From contig NZ_CP095046.1 of NCBI RefSeq assembly GCF_022919215.1, positions 5,074,501-5,138,500 on the forward strand: DNA of 64,000 bases. Direction: 5' to 3'. This document shows positions 54,424 to 62,686 of this stretch, piece after piece. This DNA is from Hymenobacter cellulosilyticus (GTDB lineage Bacteria; Bacteroidota; Bacteroidia; Cytophagales; Hymenobacteraceae). Below the pieces are notes generated by a model that was not told the origin of the DNA, did not search any database, and worked only from the letters and a program-made list of their open reading frames with translations. Position 1 is the stretch's first letter. The number at the start of each line of letters is the position of its first letter. A program made the position numbers and the translations under genes.

Positions 54424-55824
54424 ATGGATACCTACCACGACCTGATTTCCCAAACCTTCGATTTTCCAACCCAGGAGTTTCACGTCGAGCAGAACGAGCT
54501 GCGCTTCCACGACATCGACCTGATGGCCCTGGTCGAGAAATACGGCACGCCACTGCGCCTCACCTACCTGCCCAAAATCACCTCCCAGATTCAGCGGGCC
54601 AAGGAGTGGTTCCGCGTTGGTATCGAGAAAACCAACTACCAGGGCCAGTATTCCTACGCCTACTGCACCAAGGCTTCCCACTTTAGCTTCGTGGTGGAAG
54701 AGGCCCTGAAAAACGGGGTCCATATCGAAACCTCGTCCTGGTTTGATACCAACATCATCCGGGCCATGTACGACAAGGGCCGGGTCACGAAGGATACCTA
54801 CATCATCTGCAACGGCTTTAAGCCTGAGGCCTACAAGTCGGAAATTACCCGCCTGATCAACGACGGGTTCGTGAACTGCATGCCCATCCTGGACTCGCCC
54901 AATGAGGTGGAGTACTACCACGACAACGTGCGCGAGAAGTGCAACCTGGGCATGCGCCTGGCTTCCGACGAGGAGCCCCGCTTCCAGTTTTACACTTCCC
55001 GCCTGGGCATCCGCTACGCCGACGCCATTCCGCTCTACGAGCAGAAAATCAAGAACGACCCGCGCTTCGAGCTCACGATGCTGCACTACTTCATCAACAC
55101 CGGCATCAAGGACACCTCCTACTACTGGTCGGAGCTGAGCCGCTTCGTGCACAAGTACTGCGAGCTGCGCAAGGTGTGCGACACACTCACCACCATCGAC
55201 ATCGGCGGCGGTTTGCCCATTCAGACCTCAATTCAGAAGGAGTACGACTACCCCTACATGATTGAGGAGATTCTGCGCACCATCAAGCGCATCTGCGGCG
55301 AGGAAGGCGTGCCGGAGCCCAACATCTTCACCGAGTTCGGCATCTTCACCGTCGGCGAGTCAGGCGCTACCATCTACAGCATCCTGGACGAGAAGCTGCA
55401 GAACGACAAGGAGCTCTGGTACATGATTGACGGCTCGTTTATCACCAATCTGCCCGACACCTGGGCCTTGAACCAGCGCTTTATTATGCTGGCCCTGAAC
55501 GGCTGGGAAAAGAAGTACAAGAAGCTGCAGCTCGGCGGCCTGACCTGCGACTCCCAGGACTACTACAACGCCGAAAAGCACATCTACCAGGTGTTCTTGC
55601 CCGAGCGCAAGCCCACCGACGCCAAGCCGCTCTACGTGGGCTTCTTCCACACCGGCGCCTACCAGGAAAGCCTCTCGGGCTACGGTGGTATCAAGCACTG
55701 CCTGATTCCGGCCCCGAAAATGGTAATTCTGGACCGCGACGCCGACGGCAACCTCACCGACCGGGTGTTTGCCGAGCAGCAGGAAGGCGAATCAATGATG
55801 CGAATTCTGGGCTACCAGAATTAA
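54424..55824 (+). CDS. speA: Arginine decarboxylase, short Bacteroidota type (PLP, fold III)
   Basis: 466 residues, shorter than the 630-residue E. coli SpeA. The PLP lysine is in YAYCTKASHFSFVVEEAL (about residue 83); the Gly-rich phosphate loop is IDIGGGLPIQTSIQKEYDYPYM; EFGIFTVGESGATIYSI supplies the E-x-G/R region; and GGLTCDSQDYY carries the active-site Cys-Asp pair. It converts arginine to agmatine for polyamine synthesis. Alternative: a meso-diaminopimelate or ornithine decarboxylase relative, but the long insert and YCTKASH fit arginine decarboxylase. Confidence 0.85.
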   Translation: MDTYHDLISQTFDFPTQEFHVEQNELRFHDIDLMALVEKYGTPLRLTYLPKITSQIQRAKEWFRVGIEKTNYQGQYSYAYCTKASHFSFVVEEALKNGVHIETSSWFDTNIIRAMYDKGRVTKDTYIICNGFKPEAYKSEITRLINDGFVNCMPILDSPNEVEYYHDNVREKCNLGMRLASDEEPRFQFYTSRLGIRYADAIPLYEQKIKNDPRFELTMLHYFINTGIKDTSYYWSELSRFVHKYCELRKVCDTLTTIDIGGGLPIQTSIQKEYDYPYMIEEILRTIKRICGEEGVPEPNIFTEFGIFTVGESGATIYSILDEKLQNDKELWYMIDGSFITNLPDTWALNQRFIMLALNGWEKKYKKLQLGGLTCDSQDYYNAEKHIYQVFLPERKPTDAKPLYVGFFHTGAYQESLSGYGGIKHCLIPAPKMVILDRDADGNLTDRVFAEQQEGESMMRILGYQN

Positions 55825-55928
55825 AATAGCGCTATAATTTCTGGTCCGGATGGTTGAAGGTCCGGGCCAGAAATTGTACTTTTGGTGCTGAACTACTTTC
55901 TCTTACAACACATTTGGTTTTTCTTGGG

Positions 55929-56081
55929 ATGAAAAAGCTACTCTTATTGGCCTCCGTGGCCCTCGTTGGTCTGAGCGCGTGCAACAAGACGAAATGCCCC
56001 GCTTACAGCAGCACCAAAGCCGCCAACCGCGTTTCCTCGACGATTACGGCCTCGGCCGCTACGCCCGCTGAGCGTCAGTAG
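55929..56081 (+). CDS. 50-residue lipoprotein, twin 1
   Basis: From ATG 55929: MKKLLLLASVALVGLSAC is a signal with lipobox LSAC, then NKTKCPAYSSTKAANRVSS. It ends in AATPAERQ. The mature peptide is about 33 residues with only one further Cys. The second copy lies 205 bp downstream. No known function. Confidence 0.7.
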   Translation: MKKLLLLASVALVGLSACNKTKCPAYSSTKAANRVSSTITASAATPAERQ

Positions 56082-56114
56082 TTTTCGGTAGCTTTTCAGC
56101 TAGTCCCGGCTATA

Positions 56115-56153
56115 AAAACGCCGGCTTTCTGCTTAGCAGGAAGCCGGCGTTTT
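56115..56153 (+). terminator. Terminator after twin 1
   Basis: AAAACGCCGGCTT pairs with AAGCCGGCGTTTT across a loop containing CTGCTTAGCAG, itself a small stem. Located 33 bp after the stop. Confidence 0.85.
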
Positions 56154-56286
56154 GGTTGGTGCAGGTTCGGTGGCAGCTTTTGAACGAATGAGTACAATTT
56201 GAAGGTTACGGAATCGTTAGCTCGTAGTAAACCATTCCCAACCCTTCCATTTGCGCATCTCCCAATTTCGCGAATTGTACTTAAAC

Positions 56287-56436
56287 ATGAAAAAACTGTT
56301 GATTGTAGCTGTTGGATGCCTCTCCGTCTTCAGCTCCTGCCGCACCAAGTGTCCGGCTTACTCGACCACCAAGCCGGCCACCCAGGTTGCTTCGCCCATT
56401 ATGGCCAGCACCGAGCAGCAGCCCGAGCGCCAGTAG
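56287..56436 (+). CDS. 49-residue lipoprotein, twin 2
   Basis: From ATG 56287: MKKLLIVAVGCLSVFSSC (lipobox FSSC), then RTKCPAYSTTKPATQVASPIM, ending QQPERQ. It shares TKCPAYS-TKxA and the ERQ end with twin 1. Each has its own terminator, so they are separate units with the same design. Such micro-lipoproteins with a conserved CPAY motif are typical of Cytophagales and unexplained. Confidence 0.7.
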   Translation: MKKLLIVAVGCLSVFSSCRTKCPAYSTTKPATQVASPIMASTEQQPERQ

Positions 56437-56460
56437 TTCCTGGTTTCTTCCCCTACGCAC

Positions 56461-56494
56461 AACAGCCGGCCTTTCGCGTGAAAAGCCGGCTGTT
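56461..56494. terminator. Terminator after twin 2
   Basis: AACAGCCGGC pairs with GCCGGCTGTT around a 14-base loop, between twin 2 and the convergent gmhB gene; it can serve both. Confidence 0.75.
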
Positions 56495-56516
56495 GCCGTT
56501 TATAACTCTTGTAGGA

Positions 56517-57053
56517 CTAGCTACCCAGAATAATATTTGTTGCGGCGCGCAGGTCTGCCGCGTACAGCTCGGGCCGGACTTCCTCCCCTTCGCCCACCAG
56601 AATGCCCCGCACCCCGACTTTAGCCCCCGCCTGCAGGTCGCGGAGCCGGTCGCCCACTATCCAGCTTTGGCCAGGGTCGATCTGAAACCGGGCTATGGCT
56701 TTTTCCAGCATCAGCGAATCGGGCTTGCGCATCAATGACTCGCTCTCGCTGGGGTGGGCGCTGGCAAAGTAAAAGGCATCAATAGCGTTATTACAGGCCT
56801 GCTGCAGCTTTTGGTGGCAAGCCTGCACCTCCCGGGCCGTGTACAAGCCCTTGGCAATACCGGCCTGGTTGGTTACCACAATCAGACGGTAGCCGGCGGC
56901 CTTCAGGCGCGCCAGGCTTTCGGGCACGCCATCAGCAATGACAAATTCGTCGAGCTGCCACACGTAATGGCCGATTTCATGGTTTAAAACGCCGTCCCGG
57001 TCCAGGAACACGGCTTTTTCGCGGGCAACGGGCCCGGCTGCTGCTGGCTTCAT
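56517..57053 (-). CDS. gmhB: D-glycero-D-manno-heptose 1,7-bisphosphate 7-phosphatase
   Basis: 178 residues from ATG 57053 (MKPAAAGPVAREKAVFLDRDGVLN). HAD IIIA motifs: FLDRDGVLNHE (nucleophile Asp and acid Asp), VVTNQAGIAKGLY (Thr-Asn), the Lys in RKPDSLMLEKAI, and WIVGDRLRDLQAG (Asp pair). It lacks two of the usual cysteines of the E. coli zinc loop, so the metal site may be altered. Dephosphorylates the heptose bisphosphate for LPS core. A box TAGCTTTG ends 5 bp before its ATG on the minus strand (57059-57066), suggesting a leaderless mRNA. Confidence 0.82.
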   Translation of the reverse strand: MKPAAAGPVAREKAVFLDRDGVLNHEIGHYVWQLDEFVIADGVPESLARLKAAGYRLIVVTNQAGIAKGLYTAREVQACHQKLQQACNNAIDAFYFASAHPSESESLMRKPDSLMLEKAIARFQIDPGQSWIVGDRLRDLQAGAKVGVRGILVGEGEEVRPELYAADLRAATNIILGS

Positions 57054-57058
57054 AGCGC

Positions 57059-57066
57059 CAAAGCTA
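57059..57066 (-). promoter_or_regulatory. -7 box immediately upstream of gmhB
   Basis: Minus-strand TAGCTTTG fits TAnnTTTG and lies 5 bp before the gmhB start, as at the mannosyltransferase gene. No clear -33 element. Confidence 0.35.
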
Positions 57067-57137
57067 CGGATTCCGGTCTGAGGGCACCTAACTGCCCGGC
57101 GCGGGTTACCTTTACGGCATATCAACGGTAGTGCATA

Positions 57138-58467
57138 ATGCGGATTGCTATTCTTGGGGTGGTATTTCGGGCCTTACCCTGGCCTTTTACCTGCAACGGG
57201 CCGGTGTGGCCTACGACTTGTTTGATGCCAGCCCTTGCCCGGTGGCAACATCCGCTCCGAGCACCACGACGGCTACCTGCTCGAAACCGGCCCCAACTCC
57301 CTGCAGCTCAGCCCCGAGCTAGAAGAGCTACTTGAGCACCTGGGCCTCACCGACCAGCTGCAGGACACCGCTGCCGTGAGTGCCAACCGCTACGTGCTGC
57401 GGGCCGGCAAGTACCAGAAGCTGCCTGGCACCCCGCCCGGCCTGCTGCTGAGCGGCTTTTTCAGTCTGAAGGCCAAATTCAATATTTTGCGGGAGCTGCG
57501 CCGCCCGGCCCAGGCCCCCGACGCCACCGAAACGCTGGCCGGGTTTTTCCGCCGCCGCTTCGGCTCCGAAATCGTGGATTATGCCCTTAACCCGTTCATT
57601 TCGGGCATCTACGCCGGCGACCCGGAGCAGCTGCTGGTGCACAAGACGTTTCCCAAAATGGTGGAGTTGGAGCAGACTTTCGGCTCGGTGCTCAAAGGCT
57701 TGGCCAAGAGCGGTACGCCCGGCACCCGCCGCCGGATCATCTCCCTTCGGGAAGGCCTGGCCGTGCTGCCCAAGACGCTTGCCACCCAGCTGACCAACGT
57801 CCACTTTGGGGCCGCTGTAACCAAGCTGACGCGTACGGCTACGGGTCAGTACACCCTCGAAACGAGCTGTAAGCAGGATTTAGCGCCCTACGATGCCCTG
57901 GTGCTGGCCCTGCCGACCTACGCCGCCGCTCCGCTGCTGCAGCCCTTGTTTCCGGCCGCCGCCGCCGCGCTGGAAGCCGTGTACCACCCCCCGATGACGG
58001 CCGTGTACACTGCGTACCGCCGGGCCGACGTTACCCACCCGCTCGATGGTTTTGGGGCCCTGCACCCCAAAGTGGAGCAGCCCTACGCCGCCGGCAGCAT
58101 CTGGACCAGCTCCATTTATCCCAATCGGGTGCCAGACGGACACGTTTTGTTTACCACGTTTGTTGGAGGTACGCAGTATGAGGCCCAGGCCCGGCAACCG
58201 GCCGAGCAGCAGCTCCAGCAGGTGCATGCCGAGCTGAGCCGCTTCTACGCCATCCGGGCAGTGCAACCCCTGTGGCAATACCGGTACTCTTGGGAGCGGG
58301 CCATTCCGCAGTTCGACCACCGCATTGTGGCAGCGCACGCGGCAGCCGATGCGCTGGTGGCGGAGGGCATACACAGCACGGCCAACTGGCGGGCCGGCGT
58401 GGGCGTGCCAGACTGCATTCGTCACGCCCGGGCTTTAGCGGAAAAAATTGCGCAGGGCGCAAACTGA
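57138..58467 (+). CDS. hemG: Protoporphyrinogen/coproporphyrinogen oxidase (two frameshifts)
   Basis: ATG 57138 gives MRIAIL; one G missing at 57156-57159, then one C missing within 57232-57240. Repaired: MRIAILGGGISGLTLAFYLQR (FAD-binding GxGxxG), DLFDASPxPGGNIRSEHHDGYLLETGPNSL, LNPFISGIYAGDPEQLL, and the C-terminal NWRAGVGVPDCIRHARALAEKIA. Length 443 residues, as in HemY-type enzymes. It oxidises the porphyrinogen ring in haem synthesis with FAD and oxygen. Genuine HemG (flavodoxin) is unrelated; the symbol follows common naming for the HemY-type enzyme. Both halves are intact, so sequencing error is the better explanation. Confidence 0.83.
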
Positions 58468-58481
58468 ATCTTTTATCTTTG
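58448..58481 (+). promoter_or_regulatory. Promoter abutting the mannosyltransferase start
   Basis: TTG at 58448-58450, 23 bp spacer, then TATCTTTG at 58474-58481, ending 4 bp before the ATG at 58486. It lies in the end of the haem-oxidase gene. The start of transcription would fall at or inside the first codons. Confidence 0.42.
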
Positions 58482-58485
58482 ACCA

Positions 58486-59283
58486 ATGAATGACGGGCTC
58501 GTCCTGATACCAACCTATAATGAGCGGGAAAACGCGGAGTTGATTATCCGCAAAGTGTTTTCCCTGCCCAAAGGCTTCGACGTGCTCATTATCGACGATG
58601 GTTCGCCCGACGGTACCGCCGAGGTGGTGCGCGGCCTGCAGCAGGAATTTCCCGACCGTTTGTTTTTGGAAGAGCGCAGCGGCAAACTGGGCCTGGGCAC
58701 GGCGTACATTCACGGCTTCCGCTGGGCCCTGGCGCGCAACTACCAGTACGTGTTTGAGATGGATGCTGACTTCTCGCACAACCCCGACGATTTGATCCGC
58801 CTCTACGAGGCCTGCGCCACCGACGGCTACGACCTAGCTATTGGCTCCCGCTACATTCAGGGCGTAAACGTGGTAAACTGGCCCATGGACCGGGTACTCA
58901 TGTCGTGGTTTGCCTCGGCTTACGTGCGCCTGATTACCGGCATGCCCATTGCCGACGCCACGGCCGGCTTTAAGTGCTACACGGCCCGGGTGCTGCGCAC
59001 CATTCCGCTGGACCGCATCCGCTTTGTGGGCTATGCCTTCCAGATTGAGATGAAGTGGCTGGCCTACAAGTACGGCTTCCGCATCAAGGAAGTACCGATT
59101 ATCTTCACCGACCGCACCCGCGGCACGTCCAAAATGACCAAGGGAATTTTCCAGGAGGCCTTGTTTGGAGTGGTGCAAATGAAGCTCAGCAGCCTGTTCC
59201 GCACGTTTGAGCGGAACCCGGCCGCTGCCTCGGAGCCAACTGTTTCGGTTCCAGCCGCAACCTCGGCCCGCGAAACCCGGTAA
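58486..59283 (+). CDS. Polyprenol monophosphomannose synthase (GT2)
   Basis: 265 residues. MNDGLVLIPTYNERENAEL, then VLIIDDGSPDGTAEVVRGL (GT2 nucleotide-sugar loop), LGLGTAYIHGFRWAL, FEMDADFSHNPDDLIRL (DxD), ATAGFKCYTARVLR and the end IIFTDRTRGTSKMTKGIFQEALFGVVQM, the family ending. It moves mannose from GDP-mannose to polyprenyl phosphate on the inner face of the membrane. It lacks the extra C-terminal membrane helices of some homologues. A TerC gene starts 40 bp downstream. Confidence 0.9.
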   Translation: MNDGLVLIPTYNERENAELIIRKVFSLPKGFDVLIIDDGSPDGTAEVVRGLQQEFPDRLFLEERSGKLGLGTAYIHGFRWALARNYQYVFEMDADFSHNPDDLIRLYEACATDGYDLAIGSRYIQGVNVVNWPMDRVLMSWFASAYVRLITGMPIADATAGFKCYTARVLRTIPLDRIRFVGYAFQIEMKWLAYKYGFRIKEVPIIFTDRTRGTSKMTKGIFQEALFGVVQMKLSSLFRTFERNPAAASEPTVSVPAATSARETR

Positions 59284-59323
59284 GCCTAGCATAGGCGGTA
59301 CAACGGCCGCGTATGCTAAGCTT

Positions 59324-60286
59324 ATGGAAAACTCACTCCCGTTCTGGGTTGGCTTCAATGCCTTTGTGCTCCTGATGCTGATGCTGGACTTGCTGGTGTT
59401 TAACCGCAAGGCGCACGTGGTCCGCATCCGGGAGGCGCTGGCCTGGAGTGCCTTCTGGGTAGCGCTTTCCCTGGCCTTTAATTACCTGGTGTACCGCACC
59501 ATGGGCCAGCAGGCCGGCCTCGAATTTCTTACCGGCTACCTGATTGAGAAGTCGCTGAGCGTTGACAACCTGTTCGTCTTCCTGCTGATCTTTACCTACT
59601 TCAAGGTGCCGCAGGAGTACCAGCACCGCATCCTGTTCTGGGGCGTCATTGGGGCCTTGGTGCTACGGGCCATATTTATTCTGGCTGGGGCGGCGTTGCT
59701 GGCCAAATTTCACTTCCTGATGTACGTGCTGGGTGCCTTCCTGGTGTATACCGGGATTCGTATGGCCCTGAGCGCCGGGGAGCCCGAAATAAACCCCGAC
59801 GATAACCCGGTAGTCAAGTTCCTAAGCCGCCATCTGCCTATTACGAGCAAGATGGAAGGCGGCAAGTTTTTCGTCCGCAAGGAGCGGCTGCTGTTTGCCA
59901 CTCCCCTCTTTGTAGTGCTGGTCATGGTCGAAACCACCGACGTGGTCTTTGCCGCCGACTCCATCCCGGCCATCCTGGCCATTTCGCGCGACACGTTCAT
60001 TGTCTATACATCCAACGTGTTTGCTCTGCTGGGGCTGCGGGCTTTGTATTTCGCCTTGGCGGGCCTGATGCAGCTGTTTCACTACCTGCACTACGGCCTC
60101 TCGCTTATCCTGGTCTTTATCGGGGGCAAACTGCTCGTTGCCGAATACTACGAGCTGCCAATGACGATTTCCCTGGGCGTGGTGGGCGTACTGCTGCTGG
60201 GCTCGGTAGTTTTGTCCCTGCTCTTTCCCAAAAAAGACAGCCCGCTTATTCCCCCCGGCCCCGTGGATAGCAGCACCAAGGAGTAG
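59324..60286 (+). CDS. TerC/Alx family integral membrane protein
   Basis: 320 residues from ATG 59324 (MENSLPFWVGFNAFVLLMLMLDL); an upstream frame to 59207 overlaps the mannosyltransferase gene and is not needed. Eight or nine membrane helices, with the family signature EKSLSVDNLFVFLLIFTYF and the acidic motif VETTDVVFAADSIPAILA. Members export manganese (Alx/MntX-like) or take part in tellurite resistance and metal loading of secreted proteins. The Asp and Glu of the motifs are intact. Probably co-transcribed with the mannosyltransferase gene. Confidence 0.88.
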   Translation: MENSLPFWVGFNAFVLLMLMLDLLVFNRKAHVVRIREALAWSAFWVALSLAFNYLVYRTMGQQAGLEFLTGYLIEKSLSVDNLFVFLLIFTYFKVPQEYQHRILFWGVIGALVLRAIFILAGAALLAKFHFLMYVLGAFLVYTGIRMALSAGEPEINPDDNPVVKFLSRHLPITSKMEGGKFFVRKERLLFATPLFVVLVMVETTDVVFAADSIPAILAISRDTFIVYTSNVFALLGLRALYFALAGLMQLFHYLHYGLSLILVFIGGKLLVAEYYELPMTISLGVVGVLLLGSVVLSLLFPKKDSPLIPPGPVDSSTKE

Positions 60287-60327
60287 AAATGTTTGCCTTT
60301 GGTCAGGCGCCCTTTCTTAACTACTGC

Positions 60328-60369
60328 AAAAGAAAACCCCGGCAGCTGCCGCTGCCGGGGTTTTCTTTT
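60328..60369. terminator. Bidirectional terminator, 18-bp perfect stem
   Basis: AAAAGAAAACCCCGGCAG (60328-60345) pairs with CTGCCGGGGTTTTCTTTT (60352-60369); six-base loop. It lies between convergent TerC and the transglycosylase gene. Confidence 0.9.
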
Positions 60370-60382
60370 GGTTTTCTCCGCC

Positions 60383-62569
60383 CTATTCCTTGGGCGGGGT
60401 GGTCGAGGCCGGCGGGGCCACGTTGGTGTTGACGCCGGCGTCGGGGGCTTCTCCGCCGAGCAGGTCAATCAGGTTGAGCGGCTCAAACTGGGCGGAGTCG
60501 GCGGCGGAAACGGTGCGGGTCGTATCGGGGCGCACGGCGCGGAAGATGGAGCCGTGGGCACGGCCGGGGAAGCTCAGGTTGTAGGTCACGCTCTGCCGGT
60601 CGCCCTCCGAAATCATGCCCTTGCGCTCCATCAGGTCGGCGATGAGGCGCAGGAAGTAGCGGGCCGCGCTGCGCATCTCGCCATACTGGTTGAACGACGC
60701 CTGGTAGCGCTTGGGCCGCGGGATAATGCTGGCCAGGTACAGGCTTTCCGACAGGTTCAGGTTGCTGGGCTGCTTATCGAAGTAGAACCGCGCGGCCTCG
60801 TTGACGCCATACACTTTCGGGCCCCACTCGATGATGTTCAGGTAGACCTCAAACATGCGCTCCTTCGACACTAAGCGGGTGTTTTCAATCAGCCACACAA
60901 TCAGGGCCTCCTCAATCTTGCGGGTAACGGTTTTCTGACGGGTCAGAAACACGTTCTTGATCAGCTGCATCGAAATCGTGCTGCCGCCGCGGGCAAAGCG
61001 CTTTTCCTTGATGTTCTGAATGGCCGACTTCACAAACGCCTTTTCCATGAAGCCCTTGTGGGTCAGGAAGCGCGGGTCTTCGGCCGTCATGATGGCATTC
61101 TTCAGGTAATCCGGTACGTCGCTGTAGGGCGTAAACTTCGGATTGGAAGGGCCCACCGTGAAGGTTTTGATCGAGTCGCCCTGGTCGTTATAGGCCGTGT
61201 AGGGAAAGTCCTCGTTGAGCTTGTTCAGATTCTCGCGGCCGAAGCGGCTGATGCGGAAGTTCTTGGGCGTCAGGCCGGAGTTAAACTCCAGGCTGTCGAG
61301 CTGGTTCATGTCCAGGTTCAGGTGCAGGCGGTAGGTGAGCGTACCTTCGCCCTGCATGCCTTCCAGGGTGTTGAACATACCTTCGGGCAAGGCCTCGAAG
61401 AATGTGTTGGCCGGCGTTTCGGCCGATTCCACGTCGGCTTTCACCTGCAAGCCGGCCAGGGCTTCGCTGCGGCGGCGCACCCCGTTCACCATCTTGCCAA
61501 TCACCCGCTCATTCACCGGCAGCTTGCGGATGCTGACCACGGGAAAGAAATCCATGCGGTTCAAACTCACTTTCGTGCCCTTATCCAAGGCGGCAAAAGC
61601 CTGACCCAGCCGGGCCACGAAGTCGATGCCGCCGCGGGGAAAGCGTACGTCCCGGTCCGAGAGCTTGGGGTGATTTACAATGAAGTTGGCCGCCGAAGCC
61701 GTACCACGCACGGTCAACTCGTCATCGTCGAGTTCCTTATCGGTCAAGCTGAGACGCAGCGTATCGAACTGTACCCGGGCTCCGTAGCGGCGCAGCACGT
61801 AGGGCAATACCACCGGCCGGCGCTCCAGGCCGAACACCTCGGCATTAAGAGCGTAGTCGCCGGGCTCCACGTGGCCCTGTACGCCCACGCGGTTTTCGAC
61901 CGAGTCGATAACGGCCGTGACCTGCCCGCTGATGTCGCCGTCCTCAATGGCCATGCGCGGCATCGTGATGCGGGCCTGGTGGCGCGGGCTTTCGAAGGTG
62001 ACCAGGAAGTTGCGAAAATCGGCTTCTTCGGGAATGTTGTCGAAGCCGCCTTCCAACAGCTGGTTGGCTAGCAGACCGTAGTTCACGCCTTTAGTCGTGT
62101 CGCGCGGGGTGGCCGGCTGCGCACCTTTTTTCTTGTAGAGAAAGGAGAAGTTATCGGAGCGGGCCGTTTTGCGGGCCGTCAGCTGGGCGTCGCTGATTTC
62201 CAGGTTGCTGAACACGGGGCGGCCGGCAAACAAGGACCGCACGCTCAGGGACACCGTCATTTGGCGGGCCCGCAGCAGCGTGTCGGCCGGAGTAGCCAGC
62301 GGCACCATGCTCATGCCGTCGATGCGCACAGTGTTCAGGTCGGTAAAGCGGGCCGCGCCCAATGCCAGGGAAACGGGATATTTCCGTTCTACTTTGGCTT
62401 TTACCTGCTGGAGGGCATAGTCCAGAAGCTTTTGTCGTTTGAGCAAAAACACGCCCAAGGCCACGCCCAGCAGCACCACGAGGATGCCCAGACCAATGCC
62501 TATTTTTTTCTTAGTAGCTGAAGTCACGCGAACGAGGAGAGGAAGAAAAGAGCGGTAGGCGTATGCCAA
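60383..62569 (-). CDS. AsmA-like/GT51 peptidoglycan transglycosylase fusion
   Basis: 728 residues with the ATG at 62569; a GTG at 62527 is an alternative start closer to the membrane helix (IGIGLGILVVLLGVALGVFLL). Residues from about 45 to 480 form an AsmA-like/DUF3971 beta-rich region. The GT51 lysozyme-like glycosyltransferase follows: AIMTAEDPRFLTHKGF (catalytic Glu about 498), RGGSTISMQLIKNVFL, RKIEEALIVWLIE and RMFEVYLNIIEWGP. No transpeptidase domain. It polymerises lipid II glycan chains in the periplasm. The C-terminus is a proline-rich disordered tail. Confidence 0.88.
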   Translation of the reverse strand: MAYAYRSFLPLLVRVTSATKKKIGIGLGILVVLLGVALGVFLLKRQKLLDYALQQVKAKVERKYPVSLALGAARFTDLNTVRIDGMSMVPLATPADTLLRARQMTVSLSVRSLFAGRPVFSNLEISDAQLTARKTARSDNFSFLYKKKGAQPATPRDTTKGVNYGLLANQLLEGGFDNIPEEADFRNFLVTFESPRHQARITMPRMAIEDGDISGQVTAVIDSVENRVGVQGHVEPGDYALNAEVFGLERRPVVLPYVLRRYGARVQFDTLRLSLTDKELDDDELTVRGTASAANFIVNHPKLSDRDVRFPRGGIDFVARLGQAFAALDKGTKVSLNRMDFFPVVSIRKLPVNERVIGKMVNGVRRRSEALAGLQVKADVESAETPANTFFEALPEGMFNTLEGMQGEGTLTYRLHLNLDMNQLDSLEFNSGLTPKNFRISRFGRENLNKLNEDFPYTAYNDQGDSIKTFTVGPSNPKFTPYSDVPDYLKNAIMTAEDPRFLTHKGFMEKAFVKSAIQNIKEKRFARGGSTISMQLIKNVFLTRQKTVTRKIEEALIVWLIENTRLVSKERMFEVYLNIIEWGPKVYGVNEAARFYFDKQPSNLNLSESLYLASIIPRPKRYQASFNQYGEMRSAARYFLRLIADLMERKGMISEGDRQSVTYNLSFPGRAHGSIFRAVRPDTTRTVSAADSAQFEPLNLIDLLGGEAPDAGVNTNVAPPASTTPPKE

Positions 62570-62600
62570 TGTTGTGCCGAACCCGCTGCCGCTCGGGTAA

Positions 62601-62659
62601 CAAAGGTAGCGAAAACCGCTGCGCTAACCGTAGCCGCGCCGCCTCATTCGCTACCTTTG
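62601..62659. promoter_or_regulatory. Divergent -7 boxes between the GT51 gene and purB
   Basis: CAAAGGTA at 62601-62608 reads TACCTTTG on the minus strand, 32 bp before the GT51 ATG (62569). TACCTTTG at 62652-62659 on the plus strand lies 27 bp before purB. Both match TAnnTTTG; -33 elements are not clear. Confidence 0.42.
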
Positions 62660-62686
62660 AGCACTCTGGCCAACTTCTTTTTACGC

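Noticed and set aside
57131..57322. Short open frame at the start of the haem oxidase gene
   Set aside because: It is the middle piece of that gene lying between two one-base deletions, not a separate gene.
59207..59323. Longer N-terminus of TerC
   Set aside because: It would overlap the mannosyltransferase end; the ATG at 59324 gives the standard first helix.
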